A stretch of 43,702 nt of DNA, taken from Goleter apudmare HA4340-LM2 (GTDB taxonomy: Bacteria > Cyanobacteriota > Cyanobacteriia > Cyanobacteriales > Nostocaceae). The stretch covers positions 1 to 43,702 of the forward strand of contig JAHHHF010000010.1 in assembly GCA_019359495.1 (NCBI GenBank). The letters run 5' to 3'. Made by a program: the position numbers and the translations under genes. The notes below the pieces were generated by a model. The model had not been told where the DNA came from. It was given only the letters and a program-made list of their open reading frames with translations, and did no database searches. How positions within the stretch are numbered: the first letter of the stretch is position 1; each line of letters opens with the position of its first letter. Below are positions 34,723 through 43,478 of the stretch, piece after piece.

Positions 34723-35172
34723 TCAAGATATATTTGCTTGTAGCTGACTTTCTAGATTGGCTCGTGTACATAAGTCTGTGATTGACCACACGCAAAACTG
34801 ATGTGGTACTTCTGTAAAATCTTCCCGTTTATGGGTAACGATCGCATCTAATTGATGAGTCCTGACACACACTAGTTCAACCGCAGATTCAAAATCTCTC
34901 AGGGGTGATGAGCGTGCTTGCTGGAGAATACCCTGATCAACAAAGCATATCTGTATTTTCTCTTGTAACCAATTGATTACTATTTCAGCAATATGAGTAT
35001 TTTGTAACCGACTAATATAGTCATAAATTTTCTGCCTACCAACATCAGTAATATATATCTGGATTAACGGATGTAACATATTGCAGCATATTTTCTTGAC
35101 ATCTTCTACACAGTTGTGGCGATTTATCAGACTTTCTAAGATTAAATCGGCATCAACTAAAATCCTGATCAC
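34723..35172 (-). CDS. PIN-domain protein (VapC-like RNase fold)
   Basis: A 149-residue PIN-domain protein. Acidic residues expected at the metal site are visible: Asp7/Asp9 and Glu13 in ILVDADLILESL, a central acidic group in PLRDFESAVEL (about 90-100), and Asp in DAIVTHKREDF (about 109-118). In VapC toxins this fold cleaves tRNA or rRNA and is paired with a small antitoxin directly upstream. No antitoxin-sized gene lies adjacent on the minus strand; upstream is 550 bp of repeats. It may be a solitary cyanobacterial PIN protein. Activity is plausible because the acidic residues are kept. Confidence 0.82.
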   Translation of the reverse strand: MIRILVDADLILESLINRHNCVEDVKKICCNMLHPLIQIYITDVGRQKIYDYISRLQNTHIAEIVINWLQEKIQICFVDQGILQQARSSPLRDFESAVELVCVRTHQLDAIVTHKREDFTEVPHQFCVWSITDLCTRANLESQLQANIS

Positions 35173-35248
35173 TACTCACACCTCTGCTTGATGGATGATA
35201 GTTAAAACTATAGGATTCATATTTGATTTATGAAAAACCAAATTGCTT

Positions 35249-35369
35249 ATACCAATTCTTTGTGAAGCTGCATAGAATTTTACCCCTCCCCAACCCTCCC
35301 CTTAGCAAGGGGAGGGTGCGCGTTAGCGCGGGTGGGGTATTTATATGCGTCTTCATATTAAATTGGTAT
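35249..35369. repeat. ATACCAATT inverted-repeat element, copy 2 (121 bp)
   Basis: ATACCAATT (35249-35257) and AATTGGTAT (35361-35369) bound the element. Inside, CTCCCCTT and AAGGGGAG form a hairpin, followed by GCGCGTTAGCGCG. Same end sequence as 4850-4918 but different core. Confidence 0.7.
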
Positions 35370-35520
35370 TAGAAGCTTGCTATACAAAGGCTTATTTCTC
35401 AGTATACTTAGCAAGATTCAAGTACGATTCCTATATCCATACTTCTTAAGTGAAGTATTCGTTATGGTTAATTAAACTAGTTATAGAAGATGACGAAAAA
35501 TTGTTTTTATGGTTCCTAGC

Positions 35521-35618
35521 TAATATCAAATTTAAAAAATCATGTAACAGGTAGGGGTGTAACAATGTTGTACCCCTACGAAAAATTTATGCTATACAAA
35601 CATTATTAAAATTGGTAT
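35521..35618. repeat. ATACCAATT-type element, degenerate copy 3
   Basis: The right end AATTGGTAT (35610-35618) is intact. The left end near 35523 (AATATCAAATTT) is degenerate. The core has a 9-bp hairpin, GTAGGGGTG-type, near 35551-35579. Family membership rests on the right end and arrangement. Confidence 0.45.
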
Positions 35619-35727
35619 AACCGAGGATAAAAATAAATATTCTACTGTGCAAAGACTTAGCCTAATATACTCAAATTCTCTAAGAAATCTGATTTCTATT
35701 TATTATAAAAAACAGGTAAATTTAATT

Positions 35728-37008
35728 TTATGGCTTCAGTAACAAATAAAATAATTGTCCGTCACTAACTGTGACACCAGCGCGATCGCCTGCTACTTTA
35801 CCAGTACCTAAAAAATAATCAACTCTGCCTGCGCCTTTAATTGCACCGCCTGTATCTTGGTCAAGGACATAACGACTTACTATCCGATGCTCCATTTCAC
35901 CTGTAGAATTAACAAAAGGGATAGGAGCGCGAATCAAAGCTAAAGCACCAGGTGGCATGAGAGATTTATCGGTAGCTATTGAACGTTCTGCTGTTAGTGA
36001 TACGTTAATAGAACCTTGGGCTGGCGCACCTTGATTTTCTTGAAAAAATACAAAGCTAGGATCGCGGGGGATATAAACATTTAATTTTTGGGGATACTTT
36101 TGGAAGTAGTCGAGGATGACAGGCATAGTTATATCTTCCACAGAGAAGATGCCATCATTCGCTAATTCTCGTCCAATACTTTTATAGTTATAAGCAGTAT
36201 TCCCGGCATAACCAATTGTAGTTTCAGTACCATCGGTGAGTTTTAACCTGGCAGAACCTTGAATTTGAATCATGTAGGGTTCCAGGCGATCGCTAAACCA
36301 GAATAATTCTAATCCCCTTAGCTTACCTTTTGCGCCTTGTAAACCATCGGCTCCTTCTAGTTCTAGCCGTGTGGGATGAGGCTTAGTCCAGGATTTTAAA
36401 TTTGGTGGTAATCGGTAAGCTGGATAACGATATTTAGGTGTAGGAACCCGACTAGCGCTATAAAAAGGTTCATAGTAGGCGGTGAACAAAACTGAGCCTT
36501 TGCTGTCTTTACCAATTGACTGGTATAAGACAAATTCACGCTCTATGGCTGCATGTAGTTCAGTTGGTGAATTAGTTGTGATTAACAACTGGCGGAATCT
36601 GGTTAAACTTTTCAGCACGCGATCGCGTGTGATTTCTGGAATTTGATATGCTTTATAAGCATTCTCAGCCCTAGCAGTTTTCAGGTATTGTAGACTGCGA
36701 TCTATAGCTGTCAAAAGTGCTTTCTTATCTGATGGTTTACCATTTTCATTCTTATAGATAACTTCGTCTAGACAAGAGCCATCATCTTGGCAACAAGTAA
36801 CGGGTATTCTTGGGAGTAGTACCGATGCTGCTTTGGTTTTAGTAGAAGATGTGATTTGATTTTTAGCAATCAAAAATGCTGGTATATTCCACTTTTTTAA
36901 TTGACATTCTGGCTGACTTAGTTTTGCATTTCCCAAGGATTGTATCTGACCCAGAAAAATCAATAAAAATACAGGTACACTAATTGAGATAATTGCTGGG
37001 TTTGTCAT
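35728..37008 (-). CDS. mltA: membrane-bound lytic transglycosylase A (MltA)
   Basis: A 426-residue murein lytic transglycosylase that cleaves the MurNAc-GlcNAc bond to give 1,6-anhydro products. It has an N-terminal signal or anchor (AIISISVPVFLLIFLGQI). The MltA domain is marked by LFTAYYEPFYSASRVPTPKY, LFWFSDRLEPYMIQIQGSAR and YAGNTAYNYKSIGRELANDG. The 3D domain ends it with YVLDQDTGGAIKGAGRVDYF and GTGKVAGDRAG, in which Asp397 corresponds to the catalytic Asp of E. coli MltA. No lipobox Cys is visible at the signal, so it may be periplasmic or N-terminally anchored. It lies 46 bp downstream of pxcA on the same strand and may share its transcript. Confidence 0.93.
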   Translation of the reverse strand: MTNPAIISISVPVFLLIFLGQIQSLGNAKLSQPECQLKKWNIPAFLIAKNQITSSTKTKAASVLLPRIPVTCCQDDGSCLDEVIYKNENGKPSDKKALLTAIDRSLQYLKTARAENAYKAYQIPEITRDRVLKSLTRFRQLLITTNSPTELHAAIEREFVLYQSIGKDSKGSVLFTAYYEPFYSASRVPTPKYRYPAYRLPPNLKSWTKPHPTRLELEGADGLQGAKGKLRGLELFWFSDRLEPYMIQIQGSARLKLTDGTETTIGYAGNTAYNYKSIGRELANDGIFSVEDITMPVILDYFQKYPQKLNVYIPRDPSFVFFQENQGAPAQGSINVSLTAERSIATDKSLMPPGALALIRAPIPFVNSTGEMEHRIVSRYVLDQDTGGAIKGAGRVDYFLGTGKVAGDRAGVTVSDGQLFYLLLKP

Positions 37009-37054
37009 TTGTTATTTGTCGTTTGGTATCTGTTAATTTACCATGCCCAATGCC

Positions 37055-38365
37055 CTATTCATTCATATTACGATATGTGGCAACTGCGGAAGGTGAAATG
37101 CGATTTAAATAACGGAAAATCCAATATTTGAAAATTGTATCTAAAATCACTGGAAATGTGGCAATAAATAAGAAGATAAAATCTCTATTTGCTGGTAATC
37201 CCCAATGACGCGATATACCTTCTAGAACTATTTCCCAGCCGTGAGGAGAGTGGAAACCTACAAATACATCTGTAAACAGAATGATAATAAATGCCTTAGC
37301 GCTGTCACTTAAACCATAAATAATATTATCGATAAAATCTTTGAGTACAATGATAGAAGTTTTGCTCACAACCAAGAGCCAAATAAATGCAATTACAGAG
37401 CAAATATCTGCAAAAACATTTTTAATAGCATTCGTGCTTTCTTGACGAAATTCATCAGCAATCCGAAGAGCTTTATCTTTAATCTGAGATTCCATCTCTT
37501 CAGAAGTAATTGGAGGAGCATTACTAATTAAATTTTCAAATCTAACTCTTTCTTCAAACCTCTGCATTTCTCCAAGGGCGGCTTCTTCCATCTCCTCATT
37601 CAGAAATATTTGCTCTGTATCGGTTGTTTTAAACCGTTCAAGTATAGGGGTTACTATTAATGTTTTTGTTAGCTGATGTGTGAGTAGAGGTACAATAATT
37701 AAAAGTAATACAAACCTGATAGAGATAATAGTTCTTTTTTGAGCCAGCCGGAAATTTTTAACAACATCTTGTTCAGAATTGGGGTCTAATTCAACTTGTA
37801 GACGAGTGATAGTGCTTAAAATAGACCTGGGTAATATTCCTGTGGTGTCAGCTTTGCCCTTAGTTTTTTGAATAGAGTTTTTCTTGGGTAACTTTGGTGT
37901 TAAGGTTTGAGTGCTTTCTGAATTGGCTTGTACAGTTGGAGGATGATCAACTAACACTGGGACAGATGTCTCAAAATCCGCGTCAATATATTTTGATATA
38001 ACTTGATCAATAAATTTTAGCTTTTCTAATGTTTCAGTAGGGCTGGGATATTCTATGCCTGCTTTATTAGCAGATCTTTGATAAGATTCATTGGAAAACC
38101 AACGGCTAGCTTTAAACTCTGTTAGCCGCATTTGAGCAATTTTTAATTGTTTTTTGAGGTCTGATTTAAAATAATCAAGGACATTACTGCTGTAAACTGT
38201 TGAACTAGAGTCTATTTTGTTACCATTAAAATGTTCATCTTCTATTTGCTTAATCTTGAATGCTGCCTTGTAAGCCTCATCTAAAGAACGTTCTGGGGTT
38301 CGTAAGTACCAACGGTAACTAGCCAGTAAGAAAGGGTATATTTTTTGGCTATAAATGTTTTTCAT
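37055..38365 (-). CDS. pxcA: proton extrusion protein PxcA (CemA-like)
   Basis: A 436-residue envelope protein, the cyanobacterial counterpart of chloroplast CemA. In Synechocystis, PxcA (CotA) is needed for light-induced H+ extrusion and, indirectly, for inorganic carbon and nitrate uptake. The soluble N-terminal region (about 1-205) begins IYPFLLASYRWYLRTPERSL. The C-terminal domain carries about four hydrophobic segments: ISIRFVLLLIIVPLLTHQL, then about 310-335, 345-370 and 395-420. Between them is NEEMEEAALGEMQRFEERVRF, and the protein ends FKYWIFRYLNRISPSAVATYR. The frame is open 9 nt further upstream to a TTG, but the ATG at 38365 is preferred. It may connect with the carbon-uptake genes in this window. 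Confidence 0.92.
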   Translation of the reverse strand: MKNIYSQKIYPFLLASYRWYLRTPERSLDEAYKAAFKIKQIEDEHFNGNKIDSSSTVYSSNVLDYFKSDLKKQLKIAQMRLTEFKASRWFSNESYQRSANKAGIEYPSPTETLEKLKFIDQVISKYIDADFETSVPVLVDHPPTVQANSESTQTLTPKLPKKNSIQKTKGKADTTGILPRSILSTITRLQVELDPNSEQDVVKNFRLAQKRTIISIRFVLLLIIVPLLTHQLTKTLIVTPILERFKTTDTEQIFLNEEMEEAALGEMQRFEERVRFENLISNAPPITSEEMESQIKDKALRIADEFRQESTNAIKNVFADICSVIAFIWLLVVSKTSIIVLKDFIDNIIYGLSDSAKAFIIILFTDVFVGFHSPHGWEIVLEGISRHWGLPANRDFIFLFIATFPVILDTIFKYWIFRYLNRISPSAVATYRNMNE

Positions 38366-38452
38366 CGTAGGCAATCATCCAGCATATTTTGGTGATTCTT
38401 AACCTTAAGTTAATGCACGAGCTAAACTAACAAATCTATAAGGAGATGGTTT

Positions 38453-40630
38453 GTGGTTGCTGATTCTGTTTGGATTGTGGGTGCTAGTCGCAGTGGTAAA
38501 ACGACTCGTTTAGTGGACTATTTTTGTCGTTGGTTGCAAGTTGAAAATCCCAATTTTGAATCATTTTATACTAAAAAAACACAACAAAAGAAAAATGAGC
38601 AGACAGGAAAGCTTTTGTACATTCGTCAAACGGAACCAGGTGTTTTGATTCTAGCTGCTAATGATGATAATCGTCGTGAGCTAGGGAATATAATTATTAC
38701 TAAGACATTAGGTAAATATCCGGTACGCGCTAAGACACCATTAGGTTTTTTTCAAGATGAAGTAATTTTATTTTGGCCGTTGTTGATTGAGTCGTTGCAT
38801 CTGAAGGCGCAATTTCCGGTAAGGTTACGCCCAGAAACTGAGCAAGAATTGGCAACGAAACTCTGGGGTTCTCATCTGGATGCAGAAACCTTGGGTCGTG
38901 TGGGAATAAATGAGTATCGTCTGGTGCGTCGCATCCTAGATTTATTGCAATTATCAGCTTATGGTGGCATATCTTGTGAACAGATTGCCGAAATTTTAAT
39001 CAAGGGTTTAGATGAGAGTGCCATTAATCTAGAGCCAGAATTCTTGGCAAGTTTGTTGCTAGATTGGCGTAATTGGTGTTTAGAGAGGGGATTGCTCACT
39101 TATGGAATTATTACGGAACTCTACAGTCAGCATTTGTTAACTAATAGTAACTATCAGCAGCATTTAGCTAAACGTTATCAGGCAATACTGGCAGATGATG
39201 TGGATGATTATCCTGGTGTAGCACGTCAGTTATTTGAGTTTCTCTTGGATCAAGGTGCAGTCGGGGCGTTTAGCTATAATCCTGATGGTGCGATCCGGTT
39301 GGGATTGGGAGCAGATCCGCAATATTTAGAAGGGCTAGGAGGTCGCTGTCAGGTAGAAAGCTTAACTGAACCATTTCCAGATTCCTTGGCACATAGCCTA
39401 GCAACGCCAATGGAGGAATTAGTCAGAGAACCGATGGCAATTTTCAATTTACCAGAAACGGTACGATCAATTCAAACTACCTCCCGTGCCCAACTGTTGC
39501 GACAAACAGCAGAAGTGATTGTAGATATGATCAAATCTGGGGAAGTAGAAGCAGAAGAAGTGGCAGTAATTGCCCCTGGTTTGGATGCGATCGCCCGTTA
39601 TACTCTCATAGAAATCCTCAATAAACAAAACATTCAGGTAGAACCACTCAACGACCAACGCCCCTTAATTAGTTCACCCGTCATCCGCGCCTTACTTACC
39701 ATGCTGGCTTTAGTCTATCCGGGTTTGGGACGCTTGGTAGATCGGGATGCGGTGGCAGAAATGTTGGTGGTGTTGGGCAAGAAACAAAAAGCACTAGATC
39801 TCCCTTCAGAACTCAGTACTGAGATTGATCCAGTCCGCGCCGGCTTAATCGCCGATTACTGCTTTGAACCTCATCCCGATCGCCCTAATTTACTACCAGT
39901 AACAACATTCGAGCGCTGGGATAGAATCGGTTATGCTGCCACTACAGCTTACAGTGAGATATTACAGTGGCTAGAAAAACAGCGATCGCAACAAGCACAG
40001 CGTCTGATTCCTAGTCCAATTTCCCTGTTGTATCTAGCAATACAACACTTTCTTTGTAAAGATTACAACCCTCCTTATGAAGAACTAGCAGTACTGCGAG
40101 AATTGCTAGAAACCGCCCAACATTATTGGGAAATTAATACCAGGCTGCGTCAAACTTCTCCATCTCTCGACTCAGAACAGAGTAATGCGGAAGCTACTCT
40201 GGTGGACTTTATCCAACTGCTGCGGCGTGGGACTATTACCGCCAACCCGTATCCTTTAAATCGCATTGGTACTACCAAAAAAGCTGTCACCTTAGCCACC
40301 ATCTTTCAATATCGTGCTAGTAGAAGATCTCATCGCCGACATTTCTGGCTAGATGCTGGTTCGCCGTTATGGGCAAAAGGTGGTGCAGCTACTCTATTTG
40401 GTGCGCCGTTATTTTTGCAAGATAGGTTGGGTACGCCTTGGACAGCAGAAGATGAGAGATTAGCAGAAGAACAACGACTACGAAAGATTTTAGTAGATTT
40501 ACTTTCCCGTGTATCGGAAAAAGTGTATTTGTGTCATAGCGAGTTGGCGGTGAATGGGCAAGAACAATTAGGTCCATTATTACCATTAGTCCATACTTGT
40601 GAGCCGATTGCTGAAGTTGCCGTCATGTGA
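38453..40630 (+). CDS. UvrD/AddB-like P-loop ATPase (helicase-like protein)
   Basis: A 725-residue protein of the SF1-helicase-like superfamily, recognised in cyanobacteria but poorly characterised. Walker A is GASRSGKTTRLV (10-21). A Walker B/motif II equivalent is AILADDVDDYPGVARQLFEF (245-264), where classical UvrD has DExQD. A second RecA-like half is suggested by VAVIAPGLDAIARYTLIEIL and the C-terminal FWLDAGSPLW. There is no C-terminal RecB-type nuclease and no AddB iron-sulfur cysteines. It most resembles the inactivated AddB/RecB lineage. The start is GTG at 38453, with AGGAGA (38441-38446) 6 nt upstream. Its stop is followed in the same frame by a TetR remnant. Role in DNA repair or recombination is inference. 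Confidence 0.8.
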   Translation: MVADSVWIVGASRSGKTTRLVDYFCRWLQVENPNFESFYTKKTQQKKNEQTGKLLYIRQTEPGVLILAANDDNRRELGNIIITKTLGKYPVRAKTPLGFFQDEVILFWPLLIESLHLKAQFPVRLRPETEQELATKLWGSHLDAETLGRVGINEYRLVRRILDLLQLSAYGGISCEQIAEILIKGLDESAINLEPEFLASLLLDWRNWCLERGLLTYGIITELYSQHLLTNSNYQQHLAKRYQAILADDVDDYPGVARQLFEFLLDQGAVGAFSYNPDGAIRLGLGADPQYLEGLGGRCQVESLTEPFPDSLAHSLATPMEELVREPMAIFNLPETVRSIQTTSRAQLLRQTAEVIVDMIKSGEVEAEEVAVIAPGLDAIARYTLIEILNKQNIQVEPLNDQRPLISSPVIRALLTMLALVYPGLGRLVDRDAVAEMLVVLGKKQKALDLPSELSTEIDPVRAGLIADYCFEPHPDRPNLLPVTTFERWDRIGYAATTAYSEILQWLEKQRSQQAQRLIPSPISLLYLAIQHFLCKDYNPPYEELAVLRELLETAQHYWEINTRLRQTSPSLDSEQSNAEATLVDFIQLLRRGTITANPYPLNRIGTTKKAVTLATIFQYRASRRSHRRHFWLDAGSPLWAKGGAATLFGAPLFLQDRLGTPWTAEDERLAEEQRLRKILVDLLSRVSEKVYLCHSELAVNGQEQLGPLLPLVHTCEPIAEVAVM

Positions 40631-40891
40631 TGTCTGTTTGCTATTTTGTTGCTGGGTTCGGCGCGTGATGTGTTTCATGATCAAGTTAAAGCACTTCTGC
40701 AAACCTGGATTGATGCGATCGCTGATGTTTTAATCGCAGCCGGGATGAATGAGAAACTCGCCCATTATCGAGGGGAATATACGGTGATCATGATTCAAGG
40801 GGCATTAATTCTGTCTCAAGAATTAGATGATCCATCTGTTTTTCAACGGGTAATTCAGCGATTACCAGAAGACCTTTGTCAAGCCAAGTAA
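40631..40891 (+). pseudogene. TetR-family regulator, C-terminal remnant
   Basis: The frame immediately after the TGA of the preceding gene reads CLFAILLLGSARDVFHDQ and continues VKALLQTWIDAIADVLIAAG to a stop at 40891. This is the ligand-binding C-terminal half of an LmrA/YxaF-like TetR repressor (signatures DQVKALLQTWIDAI, MIQGALILSQ, FQRVIQRLPEDLC). The N-terminal helix-turn-helix is missing and no plausible start with a Shine-Dalgarno exists (TTG at 40646 is weak). It shares reading frame with the ATPase gene upstream, so stop readthrough would fuse the two. I treat it as a truncated pseudogene. Confidence 0.75.
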
Positions 40892-41153
40892 GTGATCATC
40901 TTCATTGTGAAAGTATGAATTTTTTTTCACGCAGAGGCGCAGAGAGTAAGAGTTTTAGGGATGGATTTTTTTAATTATGATGCTTCCTGCTGAAGTAGGA
41001 TTGATCAAAAAATAAGAGACTTAAAGCCTATATTTATGTCTATATAGTTGATTTAAAAGACTTGATTTTTTTAGTTGAATCTTGAAGAATAAACATAGCA
41101 TCTAACAACTTGTAGGCGCTCTTGGTGACAACTTAACCTTATCCAATGTCCAC

Positions 41154-41179
41154 AAGTCCGCGAAAGCGGACTTTTTTTT
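41154..41179 (+). terminator. rho-independent terminator
   Basis: AAGTCCGC (41154-41161), tetraloop GAAA and GCGGACTT (41166-41173) are followed by a run of eight T. It is the first strong stop after the ATPase gene and TetR remnant, 260 bp downstream. A similar AGTCCGC hairpin occurs within the repeat zone near 22360. Confidence 0.75.
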
Positions 41180-41207
41180 ATTATGTAGGGGAATAGAAAA
41201 TCAGGTA

Positions 41208-41270
41208 ATACCAATTTGAAAAAAGAATGCAACAAATAGAACATCTGAAGACGCGATGAATCGCGTCTTC
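41208..41270. repeat. ATACCAATT-family half-copy with GACGCGAT palindrome
   Basis: ATACCAATTTGAAAAAAGAA at 41208 aligns with the inverted right half of the 4850-4918 element, but no matching right end is found. It runs into GAAGACGCGAT-GA-ATCGCGTCTTC (41247-41270), the palindrome family seen at 12626-12669. Confidence 0.55.
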
Positions 41271-41440
41271 ACCCAAGGATGCGTAGCTAAATAGAATGCT
41301 GATAGAAAAAGATAGATGCGGGTAGATTTGCTCAAATTTGTTGAAAATAACAGATTTACGAGCAACAATTTGCCTGATTGGATGACTGACATAGAGGTAA
41401 GCTACACCCTGATCATGGTAATTTCTGAAATTTTCTCAGT

Positions 41441-42796
41441 TCAGCTAGAAAATTCTGCACGAAACTGATTGACAACTCGATCTAGTCCTACGGAATGGGC
41501 TGCTTTGAACAATAAACGATCGCCTGATTGCACAAATGTTTTCAATCTAGTAACTAACTCGGCATGGGTGGTGAAACATTCGGAGAGTATACCATCAGCA
41601 CTTTGAGCGATCGCTTCAGCATCTTTTCCATCCACCAACACGAATAAAGCATCTAATTGCAGCTGGCGGGCTGTTTCTCCGACTCGCTGGTGTAAGTCTG
41701 GCGATCGCGCTCCCAATTCTTTCATTGCACCCAAAACGGCTATTTTACGTTTTCCAGGGGTGTCTGCCAATAATTGTAATGCTGCTAACATAGCTTCTGG
41801 TGCAGCATTATAAGTTTCGTCTAAGATTACCACATCGTTGGGCAAAGTAAATCGCTGCGATCGCCCTGTGGGCATATTGACTGTGACACCAGCTTGCAGG
41901 GATGCCCAATCAATTCCTAGTACTCTAGCTACTGCCAAGGCTGCTAAGAAATTAGTCGCATTATGACGCCCAGGCAGGGGTAAAGGTAGGCTCATGCCTC
42001 CTACTTCTATAGTTTCGTTATCCAGCAAACGCCCTGAAATATCCCCGCCTGATAAGCCATAGGTGATTACTTGTCCTTGCCAAACTTTTGCCGCCGTGGA
42101 GATTAATAAGGGATTGTCGTGGTTGAGGATGGCGACACTATCTTGGGGCATTTCGGCCAGTAACTCACATTTTGCCTCGGCGATCGCCTCTTCAGAACCG
42201 AGTAACTCAATATGGGCTGTGCCCACATTGGTAATCACAGCAATGGTAGGACGGGCTATCTGCGTTAGTTCGGCAATTTGTCCCCTACCCCGCATTGCCA
42301 TTTCAATCACGGCGTATTCATGTTCTGTATGCAGTTCTATCAGGGTTTTAGGGACACCAATTTCGTTATTGTAATTGCCATAAGTCTTGTGGACTTGTCC
42401 TTGGGTTGCCAAAACTGCGGCGATCAGTTCCTTTGTGGTGGTTTTACCGACAGAACCTGTCACCCCAATCACTGGGATATTAAAGCGATCGCGCCACCAT
42501 CTGCCAATTTTTTGATACGCCTCTAGAGTATTTTTGACTTGCAGTACTGGCAATCCTGGATTTTCGTAGTCAAAATCAACAATAGCTGCCAATGCACCCT
42601 GAGCGATCGCTGCCGGTACGAACTCATGGCCATCAAAATTTTCACCCCGCAAAGCCACAAACACCTCACCCGGCTGAAGCATACGGGTATCTGTTTGTAT
42701 ACCACTGCTCAATTTCATTAAAGCAGATGCAGATAAGTCTACAGGCTGGGCTAAAAGAACTTCAACCAATTGGGTTAGGGTAGCAGAACAAGGCAT
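41441..42796 (-). CDS. murF: UDP-MurNAc-tripeptide:D-Ala-D-Ala ligase MurF
   Basis: A 451-residue cytosolic Mur ligase that adds D-Ala-D-Ala to UDP-MurNAc-tripeptide, the last soluble step of peptidoglycan precursor synthesis. The N-terminal substrate domain shows TDTRMLQPGEVFVALRGENF (36-55). The ATP P-loop is GVTGSVGKTTTKELI (111-125). TYGNYNNEIGVPKTL is the MurF-specific segment. ITNVGTAHIELLGS follows, with the carbamylated-Lys region EAKCEL. The C-terminal domain has LDETYNAAPEAMLAAL and FVLVDGKDAEAI. Length and motifs are complete. It is transcribed alone on the minus strand. Confidence 0.95.
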   Translation of the reverse strand: MPCSATLTQLVEVLLAQPVDLSASALMKLSSGIQTDTRMLQPGEVFVALRGENFDGHEFVPAAIAQGALAAIVDFDYENPGLPVLQVKNTLEAYQKIGRWWRDRFNIPVIGVTGSVGKTTTKELIAAVLATQGQVHKTYGNYNNEIGVPKTLIELHTEHEYAVIEMAMRGRGQIAELTQIARPTIAVITNVGTAHIELLGSEEAIAEAKCELLAEMPQDSVAILNHDNPLLISTAAKVWQGQVITYGLSGGDISGRLLDNETIEVGGMSLPLPLPGRHNATNFLAALAVARVLGIDWASLQAGVTVNMPTGRSQRFTLPNDVVILDETYNAAPEAMLAALQLLADTPGKRKIAVLGAMKELGARSPDLHQRVGETARQLQLDALFVLVDGKDAEAIAQSADGILSECFTTHAELVTRLKTFVQSGDRLLFKAAHSVGLDRVVNQFRAEFSS

Positions 42797-43004
42797 AAGA
42801 GTAGATATCGTTCCTAAAAGTAGGTTACTGAGATTCCCAAAGCAAAAAGCGTTTTGATTGTCAGGCGTTGACTAAGTGGCGGGAAGAGAAAATTCCCTGC
42901 CTCGTATAATTCCTGTAGGAATAATATAAAGTACCTAGGGTTAATATTTTTACTTCACGGCAAAAAATTGTAATTACAGTAGATTGCAAGTCTGTGAGGT
43001 ACAG

Positions 43005-43154
43005 ATGATTGTGCAGAAGTCTGTGAACGCTGCGCTCAAGATTGCTGCTCCAAAGGAGCTTCGCTTTGGTGATGATGCACAAATGAAGGCTTGCGCTAAT
43101 ATGTGCCGCCGTTACTCCAAGTCTTGCCGACAAATAGCAATGGCAAGGGCATAA
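43005..43154 (+). CDS. possible small basic protein, 49 residues
   Basis: The frame starts MIVQKSVNAALKIAAPKELR and ends CRRYSKSCRQIAMARA. GAGG at 42996-42999 lies 5 nt from the ATG, an ideal Shine-Dalgarno. The product is basic, with three Cys in its second half (positions 30, 34, 41) and no membrane segment. I do not recognise a family. Some of the DNA (CTCCAAAGGAGCTTCGCTTTGG) resembles dispersed repeat text, so it could be a repeat-derived frame. Composition and ribosome site favour a real gene weakly. Confidence 0.35.
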   Translation: MIVQKSVNAALKIAAPKELRFGDDAQMKACANMCRRYSKSCRQIAMARA

Positions 43155-43232
43155 GCAACATTGAATGAAATTCAAATGCCTCGTTACTCTGACTACTAAC
43201 TCACTTGCTTCCTTTTTAACCAGAGGTAATAG

Positions 43233-43336
43233 TAGTAGTCTGTCAAGATAAAAATGATGGACTGTAGCATCTTGCCCGCGTGAGCGAGACGCTCACACTA
43301 CCAAAAATCCCTCAAAACAAAATTGACAGACTAGTA
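43233..43336. mobile_element. MITE family A, copy 3 (104 bp, internally deleted)
   Basis: TAGTAGTCTGTCAAGAT (43233-43249) and TTGACAGACTA (43323-43333) are the inverted ends. Compared with copy 1 it lacks nine bases of the central GCGGGC-hairpin left arm (after GGACTGTAG). The rest, including GTGAGCGAGACGCTCACAC, is identical. Confidence 0.8.
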
Positions 43337-43455
43337 GATGCTTCTTGAGCAATATTATCCCAATTTCTCTATCCCCATACTTGCTTAACTAATAACTTTC
43401 AGAAAATATTACTTTGTTTTTTCTGTCTCCTGTCTTTATCTAAATTCGCGGAAAA

Positions 43456-43478
43456 CCCCATCCGTCTACACGGTGGGG
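43456..43478 (-). mobile_element. IS200/IS605 subterminal hairpin
   Basis: CCCCA-t-CCGT, loop CTAC, ACGG-TGGGG forms a 9-bp stem with a single bulged base (43461). Imperfect hairpins with one bulged base near each end are the TnpA recognition structures of IS200/IS605 elements. It lies 38 bp beyond the tnpA stop, so it marks the end of the element downstream of tnpA. The true cleavage point lies to the left but is not identified. Confidence 0.7.

Larger units (their letters stand above)
35173..35727. other. repeat-containing spacer between mltA and the PIN gene
   Basis: 555 bp without a gene. It holds an ATACCAATT element (35249-35369) and a second, more degenerate one ending at 35618, with a GTAGGGGTGTA/TACCCCTAC hairpin (35551-35579). 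Confidence 0.5.
40892..41440. other. 549-bp spacer with terminator and repeats
   Basis: It contains a CGCAGAGGCGCAGAGAG repeat word (about 40931-40947), a strong plus-strand terminator (41154-41179), a half-copy of the ATACCAATT family at 41208 and an 11-bp-arm palindrome at 41247-41270. No gene is visible. Confidence 0.5.

Noticed and set aside
34062-35172. XRE and PIN genes as a toxin-antitoxin pair
   Set aside because: They are 322 bp apart, in the wrong spacing for a TA operon, and the XRE protein has no toxin-binding features that I can see.
42861-43175. 104-codon minus-strand frame upstream of murF
   Set aside because: Cys/His/Leu-rich composition without any family; it is antisense to a better-supported small frame.
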